Positions 1-8,692 are shown, numbered from the stretch's first letter. The stretch is DNA of 64,000 nucleotides from G965220205 sp965220205 (GCA_965220205.1 OZ244812.1:2852001-2916000); one strand, 5' to 3'. Program-made: numbers and translations. The notes: generated by a model from the letters alone, not told the origin.

Positions 1-393
1 GTCGTCGCGGGCGGGAACGCGACGCTCGCCGATACGGTCCAGCTGCTGGTCGCCGACCCTTACCCGCTCTTGGAGAGCTACCACGCCGCGACGGGCGTTT
101 TCCCCATCAACACGCTGCTCGTGATGCGGGAGGAGTCGCTGGCGGAGCATCCCGCGCTGGCGGGCGCTGTCTGCAAGGCGATGGATGAGGCGACCGCAAT
201 CTACATGGCGGAGGAGCCGGACGACGCCGTCCATCAGGGCTTGCGCGTCGGCGACCTGCGCCGCCTCGGACTGTTCCCGCGCGGGCAGGGACTTGCCGTG
301 CATGGCGCCTCAGTGCTCGCGCTCGTGGACTCGCTATACGAGACGGAGCTGATCCGCAAGCGCTGGACGCTGGACGAGTTGTTTGCAGCATAG
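1..393 (+). CDS. C-terminal part of ABC substrate-binding / 4,5-dihydroxyphthalate decarboxylase-like protein
   Basis: The reading frame is open from the first base to the stop at 391-393, so the gene is cut by the window edge. About 130 C-terminal residues are visible. The pattern YHAATGVFPI, then a hydrophobic strand, then a basic-acidic helix with HPAL and a K-A-(M/F)-x-E-A segment is typical of the C-terminal lobe of the 4,5-dihydroxyphthalate decarboxylase-like branch of the type 2 periplasmic binding fold. Such proteins either bind small aromatic or pyrimidine ligands for an ABC importer or decarboxylate phthalate derivatives. The fragment does not distinguish the two. The fold is fairly secure, the substrate unknown. 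Confidence 0.6.
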   Translation, partial: VVAGGNATLADTVQLLVADPYPLLESYHAATGVFPINTLLVMREESLAEHPALAGAVCKAMDEATAIYMAEEPDDAVHQGLRVGDLRRLGLFPRGQGLAVHGASVLALVDSLYETELIRKRWTLDELFAA

Positions 394-814
394 GCTCGTC
401 ATAGCGTCCATACTCAGGGGGGAGGACTGTAGGCCTTGCCATTTTCGAGCTTCGTTATGGCGTTGTAAGCGTTCGATAGCGCCAATCCGGCTCGATCATC
501 TCCTGCCGCAGCCGGGCGCCGTCCCCTGCTTGGAGCAGCCTCAGGTCATCCTTGGGCGCCCGAGGGCCTAGCGCGAGTCTTGGATGACGCCTTCACCGAG
601 TAGGTGGAGACGGCCCCTGCGAGGCTGGCGAACTCCGGTTCGAGACGCCGGTAAACCCGCCCGATGAGCTCATCCCGGAGCGCCTGGGAAAGTCCAAGTC
701 GATATTGCGGAGCATGGTCTTCACCATTTCCCGGTGGCGCATTGGAAGCAAATCTGGTCGGAAGCGGCTCGACAACAACGCTGTAGTCGCTCAAAGAGGC
801 CGCGCGATGGATAG
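394..814. other. Spacer without a convincing gene
   Basis: This stretch of about 420 bases follows the stop of the first gene. A minus-strand open frame at roughly 546-794 encodes 82 residues containing ALRDELIGRVYRRLEPEF. It looks protein-like, but I recognise no family and it lacks a good ribosome binding site. It may be the remnant of a decayed gene, in keeping with the other broken genes in the first 9 kb. I see no RNA gene here. Confidence 0.4.
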
Positions 815-1305
815 TTGAAGAACTCCATGGTCAGGTTGGGTTCGCTCGAGTTCGGAACGGTCATCTTCTGGATGCTATTCTGGCTCGCCAACGGATTGGC
901 TAAGCTCATTCCCGGGACCCATGTCGGCGTGAAGTTCGCGGAGAAGGGCGACGTAGACCCCTTCGCAGTCACGCTGGACAAGATGGGCTGGGGCACGGAC
1001 CTCGGCGACTTGCCTTCTACTTCACGGGCGTCGTTGAACTGCTCGTCGGGCTCGTCTTCACATGGGCGCTGATCCAGTTCTTCATGCGCACCGGTCCGGC
1101 AGCACGTCAGCCATGGATCCTGTTGGGGCTCTTCGTCAGCGCCATCATCTTCGCCGTATTCGCCTTGTCGAATGTCGTTACGGCGTCCCGCCCGACGCCG
1201 CTCATCTGGCACATCGCCTACTTCGGCGTCGTTGGCGTGTCGTGGTTGGTGATTGTGAGCCAGAGCATGTGGATGCGCGCAGCCGGCGGCAGCGACGACA
1301 GCTAG
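815..1305 (+). pseudogene. Frameshifted four-helix integral membrane protein
   Basis: The first frame starts at the ATG at 815 and gives a hydrophobic helix (FGTVIFWMLFWLANGLAKLI), then a soluble loop ending in a Gly-Leu-Gly-Asp-Leu motif near 1010. Around 1011-1015 the homology moves to another frame (FYFTGVVELLVGLVFTW), which runs through three more hydrophobic segments to the stop at 1303-1305. One missing base restores a single protein of about 163 residues with four membrane helices, similar in layout to DoxX-like small membrane proteins. This is either a recent inactivating deletion or an assembly error. Function unknown. Confidence 0.6.
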
Positions 1306-1348
1306 CCATCGCCCGGGAGGGAGTCGAGTCCCTTCCATGCGAAACGGG

Positions 1349-1378
1349 CCCGCCCGATCTCCATCGAGACCGGGCGGG
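1349..1378 (+). terminator. Perfect 8-bp GC hairpin after the membrane-protein pseudogene
   Basis: CCCGCCCG at 1349-1356 is the exact reverse complement of CGGGCGGG at 1371-1378, with a 14-nt loop. There is no T run, so it is a terminator-like stem only. The following 280 bases up to the MFS gene hold no gene that I can support. Confidence 0.5.
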
Positions 1379-1658
1379 TCGATGCCTGGGAACGCTCGGC
1401 AACCAACAGTGGGTGAGCTCGGGCTTCGATTGTCGAGAAGGAGCTTCGAGCGGGGGGCGTCGCGCCCTCCGTGAGGAGGCCAGCGGCCACGGAAAGCCCG
1501 TTGGTCTCGGAACAGGGCGGCCTATCCCCCCGTTGTCACCGATCTTCGATATGGGCTGCCCGGCGCCGACGCTTCTCCAGTCGCGCCTGGCTTCCGAACC
1601 GTCACGGCTTGGACATGGCCGCTCTTCATCCGGTCCTAGAACTGCCGCTCCGCCTACA

Positions 1659-2924
1659 CTAACCCTCCCTTGACTGTGCGCCCTCTCGCAGGTCCCCAAG
1701 ACGCGCCAACTGCTTGCTGCGCCAACTGTACCCCAGTGCGAACACGAGCACTGCAACTCCGCCGGCCGCGACAGCGAACGGCGCGGACACCAAGGCCGCA
1801 ACGCCCGCGAACTGCAACTCTCCCATCGGACGCACGCTGGTGTGCATCATGCTCCACACGCCCATCACGCGTCCCCGGAACTCGTTTGCCACCAGCATCT
1901 GCAGGTTCGTCTGCACCCCGACGTTCAACATGGACGCGCCCGTCCCCACCGCGAACAAGAGCCCCAGCGACACCCAGTACCACTCGGACAATGCAAACGC
2001 CATCATGAACACGCCCATCGCCACCGCTCCGCCCGTCAGCAACGCCCGCTGCTGATGCGGCCCCGTCATGCTCGACGCGATGAACACTCCCGCCACGCTC
2101 CCTACGCCCATCGCGCCCCACATGAAACCCAGTCCCTCCGGCCCAACGCCCAGCACGTCCTTGGCGAACACCGGGAACAGCACCGCCAGGGATACGCCGA
2201 ACGCCATGTTGTAGTACGCCGTCCCGATGAGGAACATGAACGCCCGCTCCCGCCGGATGTACCCGAGCGCCGCGCCCATGTCCGCCAGCACGCTCCGTCC
2301 GCGCGAACGGACCACCGGCGGCAGATGCACCCGCAACAGCATCGCCGCGTACACAGCCACCGCCAGCGCCGTTATCGCGAACACGACCCCGCCCGCGACG
2401 CTCGCCGAGTCCGCGAAGTCGAGCACGAACGCGCTCACCAACCCGCCGACCACCGGCGCGCCCACCCGGGTCGCCGGGTGGATCATCGCGTTCAACGCCA
2501 CAGCGCTCGGCATCGCCTCGCGGTTCACCAGATGGGGGAACATCGCCATCCGCGCCGGTCCCTCGAACGAACCTATCGCCGACAGCACGAACCCGCCCGC
2601 GATCACGTGCCACGCCGTCAGAAGCCCAAGCACTCCCAGCGCCGACAGGATTCCCAGCACCGCGATGAACAGCAATTGCACCGCGATGAGCAACCGGCGC
2701 TGGTCGAACTTATCCGCCAGCGCCCCGCCGAACAGCGTCAGCGCCGTGGACGGGATGAACTGCGCCGCCCCGTTCAGCCCCAACAGCAACTTCGACCCGG
2801 AGAGCTGATAGATCAGCCACCCCTCGATCATCCACTGCATCTGCTGACCGGAAACGGCGACGACGAACCCCACCCAATACAGGCGGAAATCCCGATGACG
2901 CAGCGCACTGAACCGGCCAGCCAT
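1659..2924 (-). CDS. MFS transporter (MFS_3 / EntS-like exporter)
   Basis: A 421-residue polytopic membrane protein of the major facilitator superfamily. It starts with RHRDFRLYWVGFVVAVSGQQMQ, typical of the MFS_3 (enterobactin-exporter-like) branch, in which a short F-R-x-(L/F)-W motif precedes helix 1. About twelve hydrophobic segments follow. The loop between helices 2 and 3 carries GGALADKFDQRR, the family's conserved G-x-x-x-D-(R/K)-x-x-x-R signature. The C-terminus is short and basic. It should export small molecules such as drugs or siderophores by proton antiport, but the substrate cannot be read from sequence. It stands alone, convergent with the pseudogene to its left. Confidence 0.88.
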   Translation of the reverse strand: MAGRFSALRHRDFRLYWVGFVVAVSGQQMQWMIEGWLIYQLSGSKLLLGLNGAAQFIPSTALTLFGGALADKFDQRRLLIAVQLLFIAVLGILSALGVLGLLTAWHVIAGGFVLSAIGSFEGPARMAMFPHLVNREAMPSAVALNAMIHPATRVGAPVVGGLVSAFVLDFADSASVAGGVVFAITALAVAVYAAMLLRVHLPPVVRSRGRSVLADMGAALGYIRRERAFMFLIGTAYYNMAFGVSLAVLFPVFAKDVLGVGPEGLGFMWGAMGVGSVAGVFIASSMTGPHQQRALLTGGAVAMGVFMMAFALSEWYWVSLGLLFAVGTGASMLNVGVQTNLQMLVANEFRGRVMGVWSMMHTSVRPMGELQFAGVAALVSAPFAVAAGGVAVLVFALGYSWRSKQLARLGDLREGAQSREG

Positions 2925-3120
2925 GCCCTCAGTCTACCCCTATCCCTGCCTCACATGGCGCGCGCACGTGCGCCATAGAGTCCACGCGAGGCAACTTCCG
3001 CAGGCGTCAGACCGCGACAAGCACCGAATGAGAGGCATCGACTCGTCGGGCTCATGCGGCTATGCTGCTTGCTACAATGACGCCTGCCCGGTCCACCGCT
3101 CATACCAGGAGGTAAGAGAC

Positions 3121-3414
3121 ATGCCCACCTTTGACACTCTTCCGCTGCACGAAGCGCGCGCGAACAGCGCAACCGGCCAGCGCGCGGCGCTGCTTCGCGA
3201 GTACATGGGGTACATCCAGAGCTTAGCCCCCGGACAAGCGGGGAAGCTGGAACCGGGAGAGGGCGAGACGACCCAGGCGGTCCGGCGCAGGCTTACCGCA
3301 GCGGCTGAAGCGCTGGGGAAGGAACTGCAGGTCCGCCGTTCCGCCAACGGCGTTTACTTTTGGGCGCCGGAGGTCCGGCGACGCGGCAGGCCCCGCAAGA
3401 ACCCGGTCGCGTAG
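3121..3414 (+). CDS. Small basic protein with AT-hook-like C-terminus
   Basis: A 97-residue protein. The ATG at 3121 is chosen because AGGAGG lies just upstream at 3107-3112. The N-terminal two thirds are helical, with an arginine-rich VRRRLTAAAEALGKELQVRR segment. The last residues are RRRGRPRKNP, a match to the Gly-Arg-Pro core of AT-hook minor-groove binders. An upstream extension of the open frame is possible but has no ribosome binding site. I infer a nucleic-acid-binding protein, perhaps nucleoid-associated. I do not recognise a named family. Confidence 0.6.
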   Translation: MPTFDTLPLHEARANSATGQRAALLREYMGYIQSLAPGQAGKLEPGEGETTQAVRRRLTAAAEALGKELQVRRSANGVYFWAPEVRRRGRPRKNPVA

Positions 3415-3450
3415 CCTCCCGCCGCGCTTCCTAGACCCGACCGCGCCACC

Positions 3451-3550
3451 CCGTGCTCCCATGGGGTCGAATCGTAGCGGGCCCCGTCTTCGGCGTGCGC
3501 CCCGGCGCATGCCCCGACGGGCGGCCCCGTTCTCGCGCAGTCCGAGGCGA
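3451..3550 (+). repeat. Dispersed ~100-bp repeat, copy 1
   Basis: About 100 bases match 7301-7402 in the same orientation at roughly 90 percent identity by eye, with small indels. Both copies begin CCGTGCTCCCATGGGG and end CGCAGTCCGAGGCGA. The unit is GC-rich, contains short internal palindromes and has no credible coding frame. It sits in a gene-free spacer (3415-3822). It is probably one member of a family of non-coding repeats scattered through this genome. Confidence 0.8.
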
Positions 3551-3822
3551 CGAGCGTCCTGGCGATGGGAATCGCTCGAGAGATCGAGTGGGACACACGG
3601 CAGCGACGGGCGTAGGTCAGCCTCCAACACAGAATCAGAACGCTCTCAATGAGGGAGGCCAAGCCCATAGACCACTCGTTCAAGATGCGCGCCAGAGTTA
3701 CTAACCGTGGCAACCGCAAGCCCTCGCAAGCTACTCGCTCATCTCGGGTGAGTCGATACGGCCGGTCGCGGTCAGGGTTCCTCCCCCGTACTTTCGAGAA
3801 TCCCGCTAGGAGGCGAATAGAG

Positions 3823-4377
3823 ATGTCGCGATTACCATCGGTCAACCGGGACGCCGTCCCCGAGAACCTGCGTGCCGCCTTCGACGAGCTGATCGCCGCC
3901 AACGACGGCGCCGTGCCCATCGGCCCCGGCATGGTCGCGGCAATGAGCCCGGAGATGGCCCTCCGCCGCCGCCCCCTGAGCAACTACGTGCGCTGGGAAC
4001 TGAAGATGCCGCAGAATGTCCAGGAGCTGGCGATCCTCGCGACCGCCAGACACATGGACTGCCCGTATGTCTGGAATGCCCACGCGGGCATGGCGCGTAA
4101 GGCCGGCGTCAGCGACGCGCTCATCGACGCTATCCGCGACCGTCAGCTCCTCCCCGCCATGAGCGAGGACGAGGCGGCGGTCATGGGGTTCACGACGGAG
4201 ATGCTGTCGGCCCACCACGTTTCGGACGCAACCTTTGAGGCGGCGGTTGCCCAGTTCGGCATACAGAACACAATCGACGTCATTGCCTTGATGGGCCAGT
4301 ACATGACAAACGCCGGGTTCATCAACTCGTTCGAGTTGGAGGTGCCGGAGACGACGGAGCCGGTGTTGCCGGTCTAG
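3823..4377 (+). CDS. Carboxymuconolactone decarboxylase family protein
   Basis: A 184-residue all-helical protein. The start at 3823 is preceded by AGGAGG at 3808-3813; in-frame upstream extension is unlikely. The core segment ELAILATARHMDCPYVWNAH is the family signature, with a Cys, an aromatic pair and a His in the catalytic region, like many CMD/AhpD-fold proteins of aromatic catabolism. Only one Cys is present at this position, not the CxxC of peroxide-reducing AhpD, so a decarboxylase or lyase role is more likely than alkylhydroperoxidase. Substrate unknown. It is monocistronic, followed by a strong hairpin. Confidence 0.85.
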   Translation: MSRLPSVNRDAVPENLRAAFDELIAANDGAVPIGPGMVAAMSPEMALRRRPLSNYVRWELKMPQNVQELAILATARHMDCPYVWNAHAGMARKAGVSDALIDAIRDRQLLPAMSEDEAAVMGFTTEMLSAHHVSDATFEAAVAQFGIQNTIDVIALMGQYMTNAGFINSFELEVPETTEPVLPV

Positions 4378-4455
4378 CAGGTAAGGAGGGGCCCTCGGCA
4401 ACGCCCACCAGTCCGGCGGCCGATGATGGTGAACACCCAACTCCGTCTCGCTCAT

Positions 4456-4490
4456 AGTCCCGCGAGTACAACGGTACGTGTCGCGGGACT
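4456..4490 (+). terminator. Perfect 10-bp hairpin downstream of the CMD gene
   Basis: AGTCCCGCGA at 4456-4465 pairs perfectly with TCGCGGGACT at 4481-4490 across a 15-nt loop, about 80 bases after the stop. No T run follows, so this is a hairpin-only terminator candidate. Confidence 0.6.
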
Positions 4491-4599
4491 CGGCGCGAGA
4501 CGACTACGGCGTGGTTCTTGGCGACGATCTAGCGGTTGATGCCGAGGCGACTCGCCGATCGCGGGCTTCGCAGGCCTGAGCCGAAGGGCGCTTCGTCTC

Positions 4600-4710
4600 T
4601 TACAAGGAATCGGCTGTATTCACGAGGCAGGATTCGTTCCCCTCGAGGTCAGCCATGACAGCGAACCGGCCCTCCGGTTCGTCGTTGTGCTGGAGGAACC
4701 TTAGCACGAA
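4600..4710 (-). pseudogene. Remnant of a VOC/glyoxalase-superfamily protein C-terminus
   Basis: On the minus strand one frame reads LRFLQHNDEPEGRFAVMADL followed by EGNESCLVN. This is the C-terminal strand of small VOC-fold proteins, normally ending G-R-W-x-V-M-x-D-P-E-G-N-E-F-C-L-V. No start or N-terminal part is present and the flanking frame is interrupted, so only a fossil remains. Confidence 0.5.
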
Positions 4711-5180
4711 GGTTGCCGGTTAGCGTCCCATGCCGACCAGTTCCCACTCCTCGCGTCCTGTTCCAAGCCAAGCGTCCGCTCAAGATGGAGGACGACGAGA
4801 TCTCCCGACCGCGGCCTCGTTCCTGGCGATGAGATCCTCCCAGGGGTAGCGACCGGCGCGCCTCAGAGGCTTGGCGCGCCAACTGTGACTTGTGTCGTAC
4901 CTGGGTCTGAGGCTCCAACGGGCCGAGCTCTCGCCTCAGCCTTAGGCGTCCGCAGCTCACGAGCGCCGCGCTTCGCGTTCCGCCTCCGTTCGGCGCGCTC
5001 CCGCTCCTCTGGCGGGTGGACGTCCTTGAACGCCAGGTACAGGCCGACGAGGTAGATGGTCTTAAGCGCGCCCGAAGCGACGAACGGCGCGTTCGCAGGC
5101 ACGCCTCGTACAATAGGGCAAGGGTGCGCGACTGATGAGGAACGGAGTACTCGTCGCGCGGGACATGCTCAAAAGAACTC
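4711..5180. other. Spacer with degenerate coding-like sequence
   Basis: About 470 bases. A minus-strand open frame near 4863-5102 contains a hydrophobic stretch (IYLVGLYLAF) followed by a very basic tail rich in Glu-Arg. I do not recognise it and see no ribosome binding site, so I treat the region as non-coding or decayed. Confidence 0.35.
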
Positions 5181-5194
5181 ACAGGAGGTCCGTC

Positions 5195-5644
5195 GTGGCG
5201 GACGTGCTGATTCGAGAGGCGCAGCACTCCGACATCGACCCCATACGGTCGTTGGTGGTTGCTTTGGCCCAGGAGCGTGGGCAGGCGCCAGAAGGCGAAG
5301 TCGTCGACTCGATGATCGTCGAGTGCATCGGTGCAAGCGGCCACACGATCTTTGTAGCGCAGGCTGGCCGTTCGCTAGCCGGGTACGCGGCGGTCCACTG
5401 GATTTCCATGCCGATGCTGCCGGGCCGAGAGGGTTACGTCTCTGACCTCATCGTCGGAGCGGACTGCGCGGGAAGGGGGTCGGCGGCAGCCTTGTTCGGG
5501 CGGTGGAGAAGGAGGCGGCTCTACGAGGCTGCGTCCGGCTGACGCTGAACAACCGCGTCGATCGAGAGTCATACCAAGGGTTTCTACCCCAAGGTCGGCT
5601 TTCGGGAACGTACGGAGTTTGCCAACTTCGTCAAACCGGTCTGA
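5195..5644 (+). pseudogene. GNAT acetyltransferase with two frameshifts
   Basis: Translation from the GTG at 5195, with GGAGG at 5184-5188, gives a GNAT N-terminus (VLIREAQHSDIDPIRSLV) and central strands ending VSDLIVGADCAGRG, the acetyl-CoA-binding loop. After about 5475 the homology continues in a second frame (VGGSLVRAVEKEAALRGC). Near 5570 it moves to a third frame ending GFYPKVGFRERTEFANFVKP before the stop at 5642-5644. Two indels therefore break an otherwise complete acetyltransferase of about 150 residues. The substrate cannot be stated. Both lesions lie in the C-terminal half, which suggests real decay. Confidence 0.75.
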
Positions 5645-5752
5645 GCACTATGCGCGCGCCCACCCGCGAATGAGCCAGGGCGCCATGCCGCCTGGCCTGG
5701 CTAGATCGCCCGCCCTTGACGCTCTTCGCGTCCCATCGAGAGAATGATTGCC

Positions 5753-6140
5753 ATGGCCGAAGCAGAGAAAGAAACGATCCTCAGGGTCCGTGGTGCGGGA
5801 AGTACCGGGGTGCAGCGGCGGGGCAACGTCGTTCTCCGACCCGCCGGCCCTTGGACGCCAACCGTGCACTCGCTTCTGCGACACCTAGAAGAGGTTGGAT
5901 TCTCCGGCGCTCCGCGTGTCGTGGGCTCGGGGTTCGCCCCGGACGGCCGGGAGACGCTCACCTACATCGAGGGAGAGTTTACCCACCCGGGCCCATGGAC
6001 CATCGAGGGCGCAGCAGGGGTAGGTCATCTGCTGCGACAGCTACACGAGGCGACCGGACCCTACCGGCCATCTCCTGACGCAGTGTGGCCGCCCTGGTTC
6101 GGCCGACGGCTTGGCGGCCCTCACGGGACAATTATGTCAA
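5753..6140 (+). pseudogene. Truncated aminoglycoside-phosphotransferase-family protein
   Basis: The start at 5753 (an in-frame ATG also occurs at 5744) opens a kinase-like N-terminal lobe. TILRVRGAGSTGVQRRGNVV and VHSLLRHLEEVGFSGAPRV are typical of the APH family, followed by a LRQLHEAT helix and PPWFGRRLGGPHG. In intact relatives that last motif leads straight into the catalytic H-x-D loop. Here it stops at about 6127, and the frame reads through the leader of the next gene. The catalytic lobe is gone, so the product should be inactive. This looks like a deletion junction. Confidence 0.7.
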
Positions 6141-6179
6141 CGGCCAATCGGAAAAGCATAAGGAAACAAGGAGGAATCA

Positions 6180-7112
6180 ATGAAGTTCGTGATGTACAAC
6201 GACAACCAGCCGGGCATTCTGACTGATGCGGGCGTTATAGACATTGGCGACCTCTGCCCCGGCGGCGGCCAGGCCGCAATTGTCCATCTAGTCACCAACT
6301 ACGACGACCTGAAGTCCCAACTTGAGACCCGCGCCGTCGAGGGCACGCCGGTCGCTGGCGCGCAACTGCAGGCGCCGCTGCCGCGCCCCAGCAAGATCCT
6401 CTGTATGGGCGGCAACTACCGCGAGTTCGGCGCACGGGAGCCTTCACCAATGTGGGGCTTCACCAAGAGCCCCCACAGCATTCTAGGCCCGGGCGGCGCC
6501 GTGGTCCTCCCTGACATAGACGCCAACATCTTTCACCATGAGGCGGAGCTCGTGTTGATCTTCAGCAAGGGAGGCAAGGGCATCCCGGCGTCGGAGGCCA
6601 TGGACTACGTCTTCGGCTACACGGCGGGTGTGGACGTCTCGGCGCGAATGCCGGCAACTGGCGGCGGCCGGGCGCCCAACACGCTGCCCATCTCGGAGCA
6701 CAAGTCGCACCCCACCTTCTGTCCCCTTGGTCCCTGCATAGTGACCAAGGACGAAATCGCGGACCCGGAGAAGTTGCAGGTCACCTTGAGCGTCGACGGC
6801 GAGTTGCGCGTTAACTACAACACCGACGACCTCGCCCACTCCATCGCCGACTCGATCGAGTACGTGGCGGCTATCGAGGAGATCAGCCCCGGCGACGTGC
6901 TCTTCATGGGCACCAACCACCAGGGCCTCGGCGCGATGCAGGACGGCGACACCATCGAGATGGGCGTCGAGGGCGTGGGCAGATTCACCTTCACGGTTAG
7001 CGACCCGCTCGAGCGCCGTTGGCCCAAGGGCGTCGACGAGGCCACGGCCAAGGACGTGCGCGAGGGCGCCGGCGGCCCCGGCCGCCAGGCCCGACCCCTG
7101 CCGGCCGGATAG
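6180..7112 (+). CDS. Fumarylacetoacetate hydrolase family protein
   Basis: A 310-residue protein of the FAH superfamily, with AAGGAGG at 6167-6173 before the ATG at 6180. PSKILCMGGNYREF opens the catalytic domain. Metal-binding acids lie in FHHEAELVLIF (a Glu-x-Glu pair) and in the VFGYTAGVDVSARM strand, and the conserved Lys-Ser/Thr-x-x-P region follows. The C-terminal part contains EEISPGDVLFMGT, as in acylpyruvases and 2-hydroxyhepta-2,4-diene-dioate isomerases. It should hydrolyse or isomerise a 2-keto acid from aromatic degradation, in keeping with the nearby carboxymuconolactone decarboxylase. The exact substrate is unknown. Its leader joins directly onto the truncated APH gene. Confidence 0.9.
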   Translation: MKFVMYNDNQPGILTDAGVIDIGDLCPGGGQAAIVHLVTNYDDLKSQLETRAVEGTPVAGAQLQAPLPRPSKILCMGGNYREFGAREPSPMWGFTKSPHSILGPGGAVVLPDIDANIFHHEAELVLIFSKGGKGIPASEAMDYVFGYTAGVDVSARMPATGGGRAPNTLPISEHKSHPTFCPLGPCIVTKDEIADPEKLQVTLSVDGELRVNYNTDDLAHSIADSIEYVAAIEEISPGDVLFMGTNHQGLGAMQDGDTIEMGVEGVGRFTFTVSDPLERRWPKGVDEATAKDVREGAGGPGRQARPLPAG

Positions 7113-7138
7113 CGGCAGTTCGGGGGAGTGTCGAATGA

Positions 7139-7179
7139 CCCCGCTCCTCATCGGCGAAAGCCGAGCTGAGGAGGCGGGG
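7139..7179 (+). terminator. Long GC hairpin downstream of the FAH gene
   Basis: CCCCGCTCCTCATCGGC, a GAAA tetraloop, and GCCGAGCTGAGGAGGCGGGG form a nearly continuous stem with a small bulge, 26 bases after the stop. The GAAA loop favours a folded RNA structure. There is no T run. Confidence 0.7.
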
Positions 7180-7300
7180 CCGGGCAGGAGGCCCCGAGGC
7201 CAGGGCTCTCCACAAGCGTCAGACCGCCCAATAGCGTGTCGTCCAGCAACAGCGGCAGGCTTGGACAGGCTCGCTCCCGCTCGTCACGCAGGCGATCGCC

Positions 7301-7402
7301 CCGTGCTCCCATGGGGTCGAATCGCAGCGTGCGCCGTCTTCGGCGTCGCGCCCCGGTGCATGCCCCGATGGGGCGGCCCCATTCTCGCGCAGTCCGAGGC
7401 GA
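7301..7402 (+). repeat. Dispersed ~100-bp repeat, copy 2
   Basis: Partner of 3451-3550, same orientation and about 90 percent identical by eye. It lies in the gene-free interval 7180-7451 between the FAH terminator and the convergent SET gene. No protein-coding potential is evident. Confidence 0.8.
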
Positions 7403-7451
7403 AGAGGGGCTGCGGCGCTCCTCACCGGCAGGGCGGTAATCAGGGATACTC

Positions 7452-7973
7452 TCATGGCAGCCTGGCTATACGTTTGCCGATGAGCGGCAAGAAGTGCCCG
7501 GCATATCGCTCCTGAAGGTCCGAGAGTCTCCAGTCTCTTCCCGTCACCCGCTTGCGACAGTTGTTCGAACCGCAGACGCACTCCCACTCTGCGGTGAAAT
7601 CTTCGACCGCCTCGAAGAGCGCATAGTCGATGGTGAGCTCCTCGCCGGACGAGATGCTCCGGCGCGTGACTATTGTCACGGCATCCGTCATCCAGACGTT
7701 CGGATCGCACGAGTGGTTCATGAAATACGTTTCATCCTCCCCGCGCTCTTCAACGCTGTAGAGATTGTCGTCGATCTGCATGGCTAACTTGCCTGCTGCT
7801 CGGGCGCGTTCCGCTGCTGCCTTATCCGTAACAGTACCTCCCCATATCGCGACGGTCTCCCCTGTGCTGAGAGGCGATGTCGCGAACATACCCCGGCCGT
7901 GAACCCGAGAGTCCCGTATCTTCACCTTGGGAGACACCCACGCAGTGGGTGGGGTTGGGTCACCTGTTGTCAT
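7452..7973 (-). CDS. SET domain protein lysine methyltransferase-like
   Basis: A 173-residue single-domain SET protein. VKIRDSRVHGRGMFAT is the N-SET strand. NHSCDPN (about residues 90-96) and GEELTIDYA (about 114-122) are the two SAM/substrate pseudoknot motifs. A post-SET segment CVCGSNNCRKRV provides three zinc-ligand cysteines. All hallmark residues are present, so an active protein lysine methyltransferase is likely. Bacterial members of this type are often short and of unknown target. It is monocistronic. The ORF ends with a Leu-Pro tail directly after the post-SET region. Confidence 0.88.
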   Translation of the reverse strand: MTTGDPTPPTAWVSPKVKIRDSRVHGRGMFATSPLSTGETVAIWGGTVTDKAAAERARAAGKLAMQIDDNLYSVEERGEDETYFMNHSCDPNVWMTDAVTIVTRRSISSGEELTIDYALFEAVEDFTAEWECVCGSNNCRKRVTGRDWRLSDLQERYAGHFLPLIGKRIARLP

Positions 7974-8087
7974 ACACGGACCCTCCGATGGGTTGGATGG
8001 CCAGCGACTAGTCTCAAACCTGTATCCGGATCGCCAACTACACTAGCGAGTCCGGGCTGGACGCCGACCTTGAGCGGCGGCTTCAGC

Positions 8088-8510
8088 CTAACGAGCGGTC
8101 TTGCTTATGACTTCGATGAGGCGATAGCCGTACCTGGAGGCGTCTTGAGGAGGCTACTTCTCGCCCGGGAATGCGTCGTACTGCTCGATCTTCAACCGAT
8201 AGGTGTAGCCCTCCTCATGCTTGAACCCATCGATGCCCTCGTAGAAGAACCGGCCGTTCACCTCCAGGCACTTCCGTGGACCCAGGCCGACACAGTCCAA
8301 CATCGAACCCAGACCGCAAATCACGAGGGCCGAGGAGAATATCCAGGATAGATAACCCTGCGATTGTCCGCCGGCAACAGCGATGATCGATGCCGTGGCA
8401 GCCATGCCCGCTATGCGGGTCATGACATTCTGGAAGCCGAGAGCCAGAGACGCCGGATGGCTTGGCTGCTCATCCGGTTGATAGAGGATGTAGTCGTTTA
8501 CGTGCGCCAC
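8088..8510 (-). pseudogene. Chimeric ORF: NCS2 nucleobase-permease N-terminus joined to DUF4377, with in-frame stop
   Basis: From the ATG at 8510 the protein begins like a xanthine/uracil permease (FQNVMTRIAGMAATASIIAV, then QSQGYLSWIF and one more helix). At about residue 70 it switches to LDCVGLGPRKCLEV and FFYEGIDGFKHEEGYTYRL, the hallmark of a DUF4377 domain. TAG at 8154-8156 ends the open frame after 118 residues. The same frame then resumes with PPQDASRYGYRLIEVISKT, the expected DUF4377 ending, to a stop at 8088-8090. It is thus a rearranged and prematurely stopped gene. Family assignment is from memory of these motifs. Confidence 0.6.
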
Positions 8511-8539
8511 GTCTTACTGCGCCACTCGGAATACTGGTT

Positions 8540-8692
8540 TGCCGTCAGGTTAGACCCACCAAGTAGAATCGACCCGATGTGAAGCATCGCCAGGTAGTTC
8601 CCAGCCTTCTTCGCGTACCGGGTGGCGGTCCTTCGGAACTGCTTGCGACGGTTGATTGCCCGTTCCACCAGGTCGGCGGTCGTGTAGCGCGC
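8540..8692 (-). mobile_element. C-terminal remnant of an IS5-type transposase
   Basis: On the minus strand one frame reads DLVERAINRRKQFRRTATRY followed by AKKAGNYLAMLHIG. This matches the conserved end of IS5-group DDE transposases, normally N-x-V-E-R-x-F-x-x-L-K-x-F-R-R-(I/V)-A-T-R-Y-x-K. The upstream catalytic part is scrambled in other frames and no terminal inverted repeats are evident. It sits immediately outside the defence island. Confidence 0.65.

Noticed and set aside
8540..8692. Intact insertion sequence
   Set aside because: Only the C-terminal transposase segment is readable; no catalytic part and no terminal inverted repeats were found.
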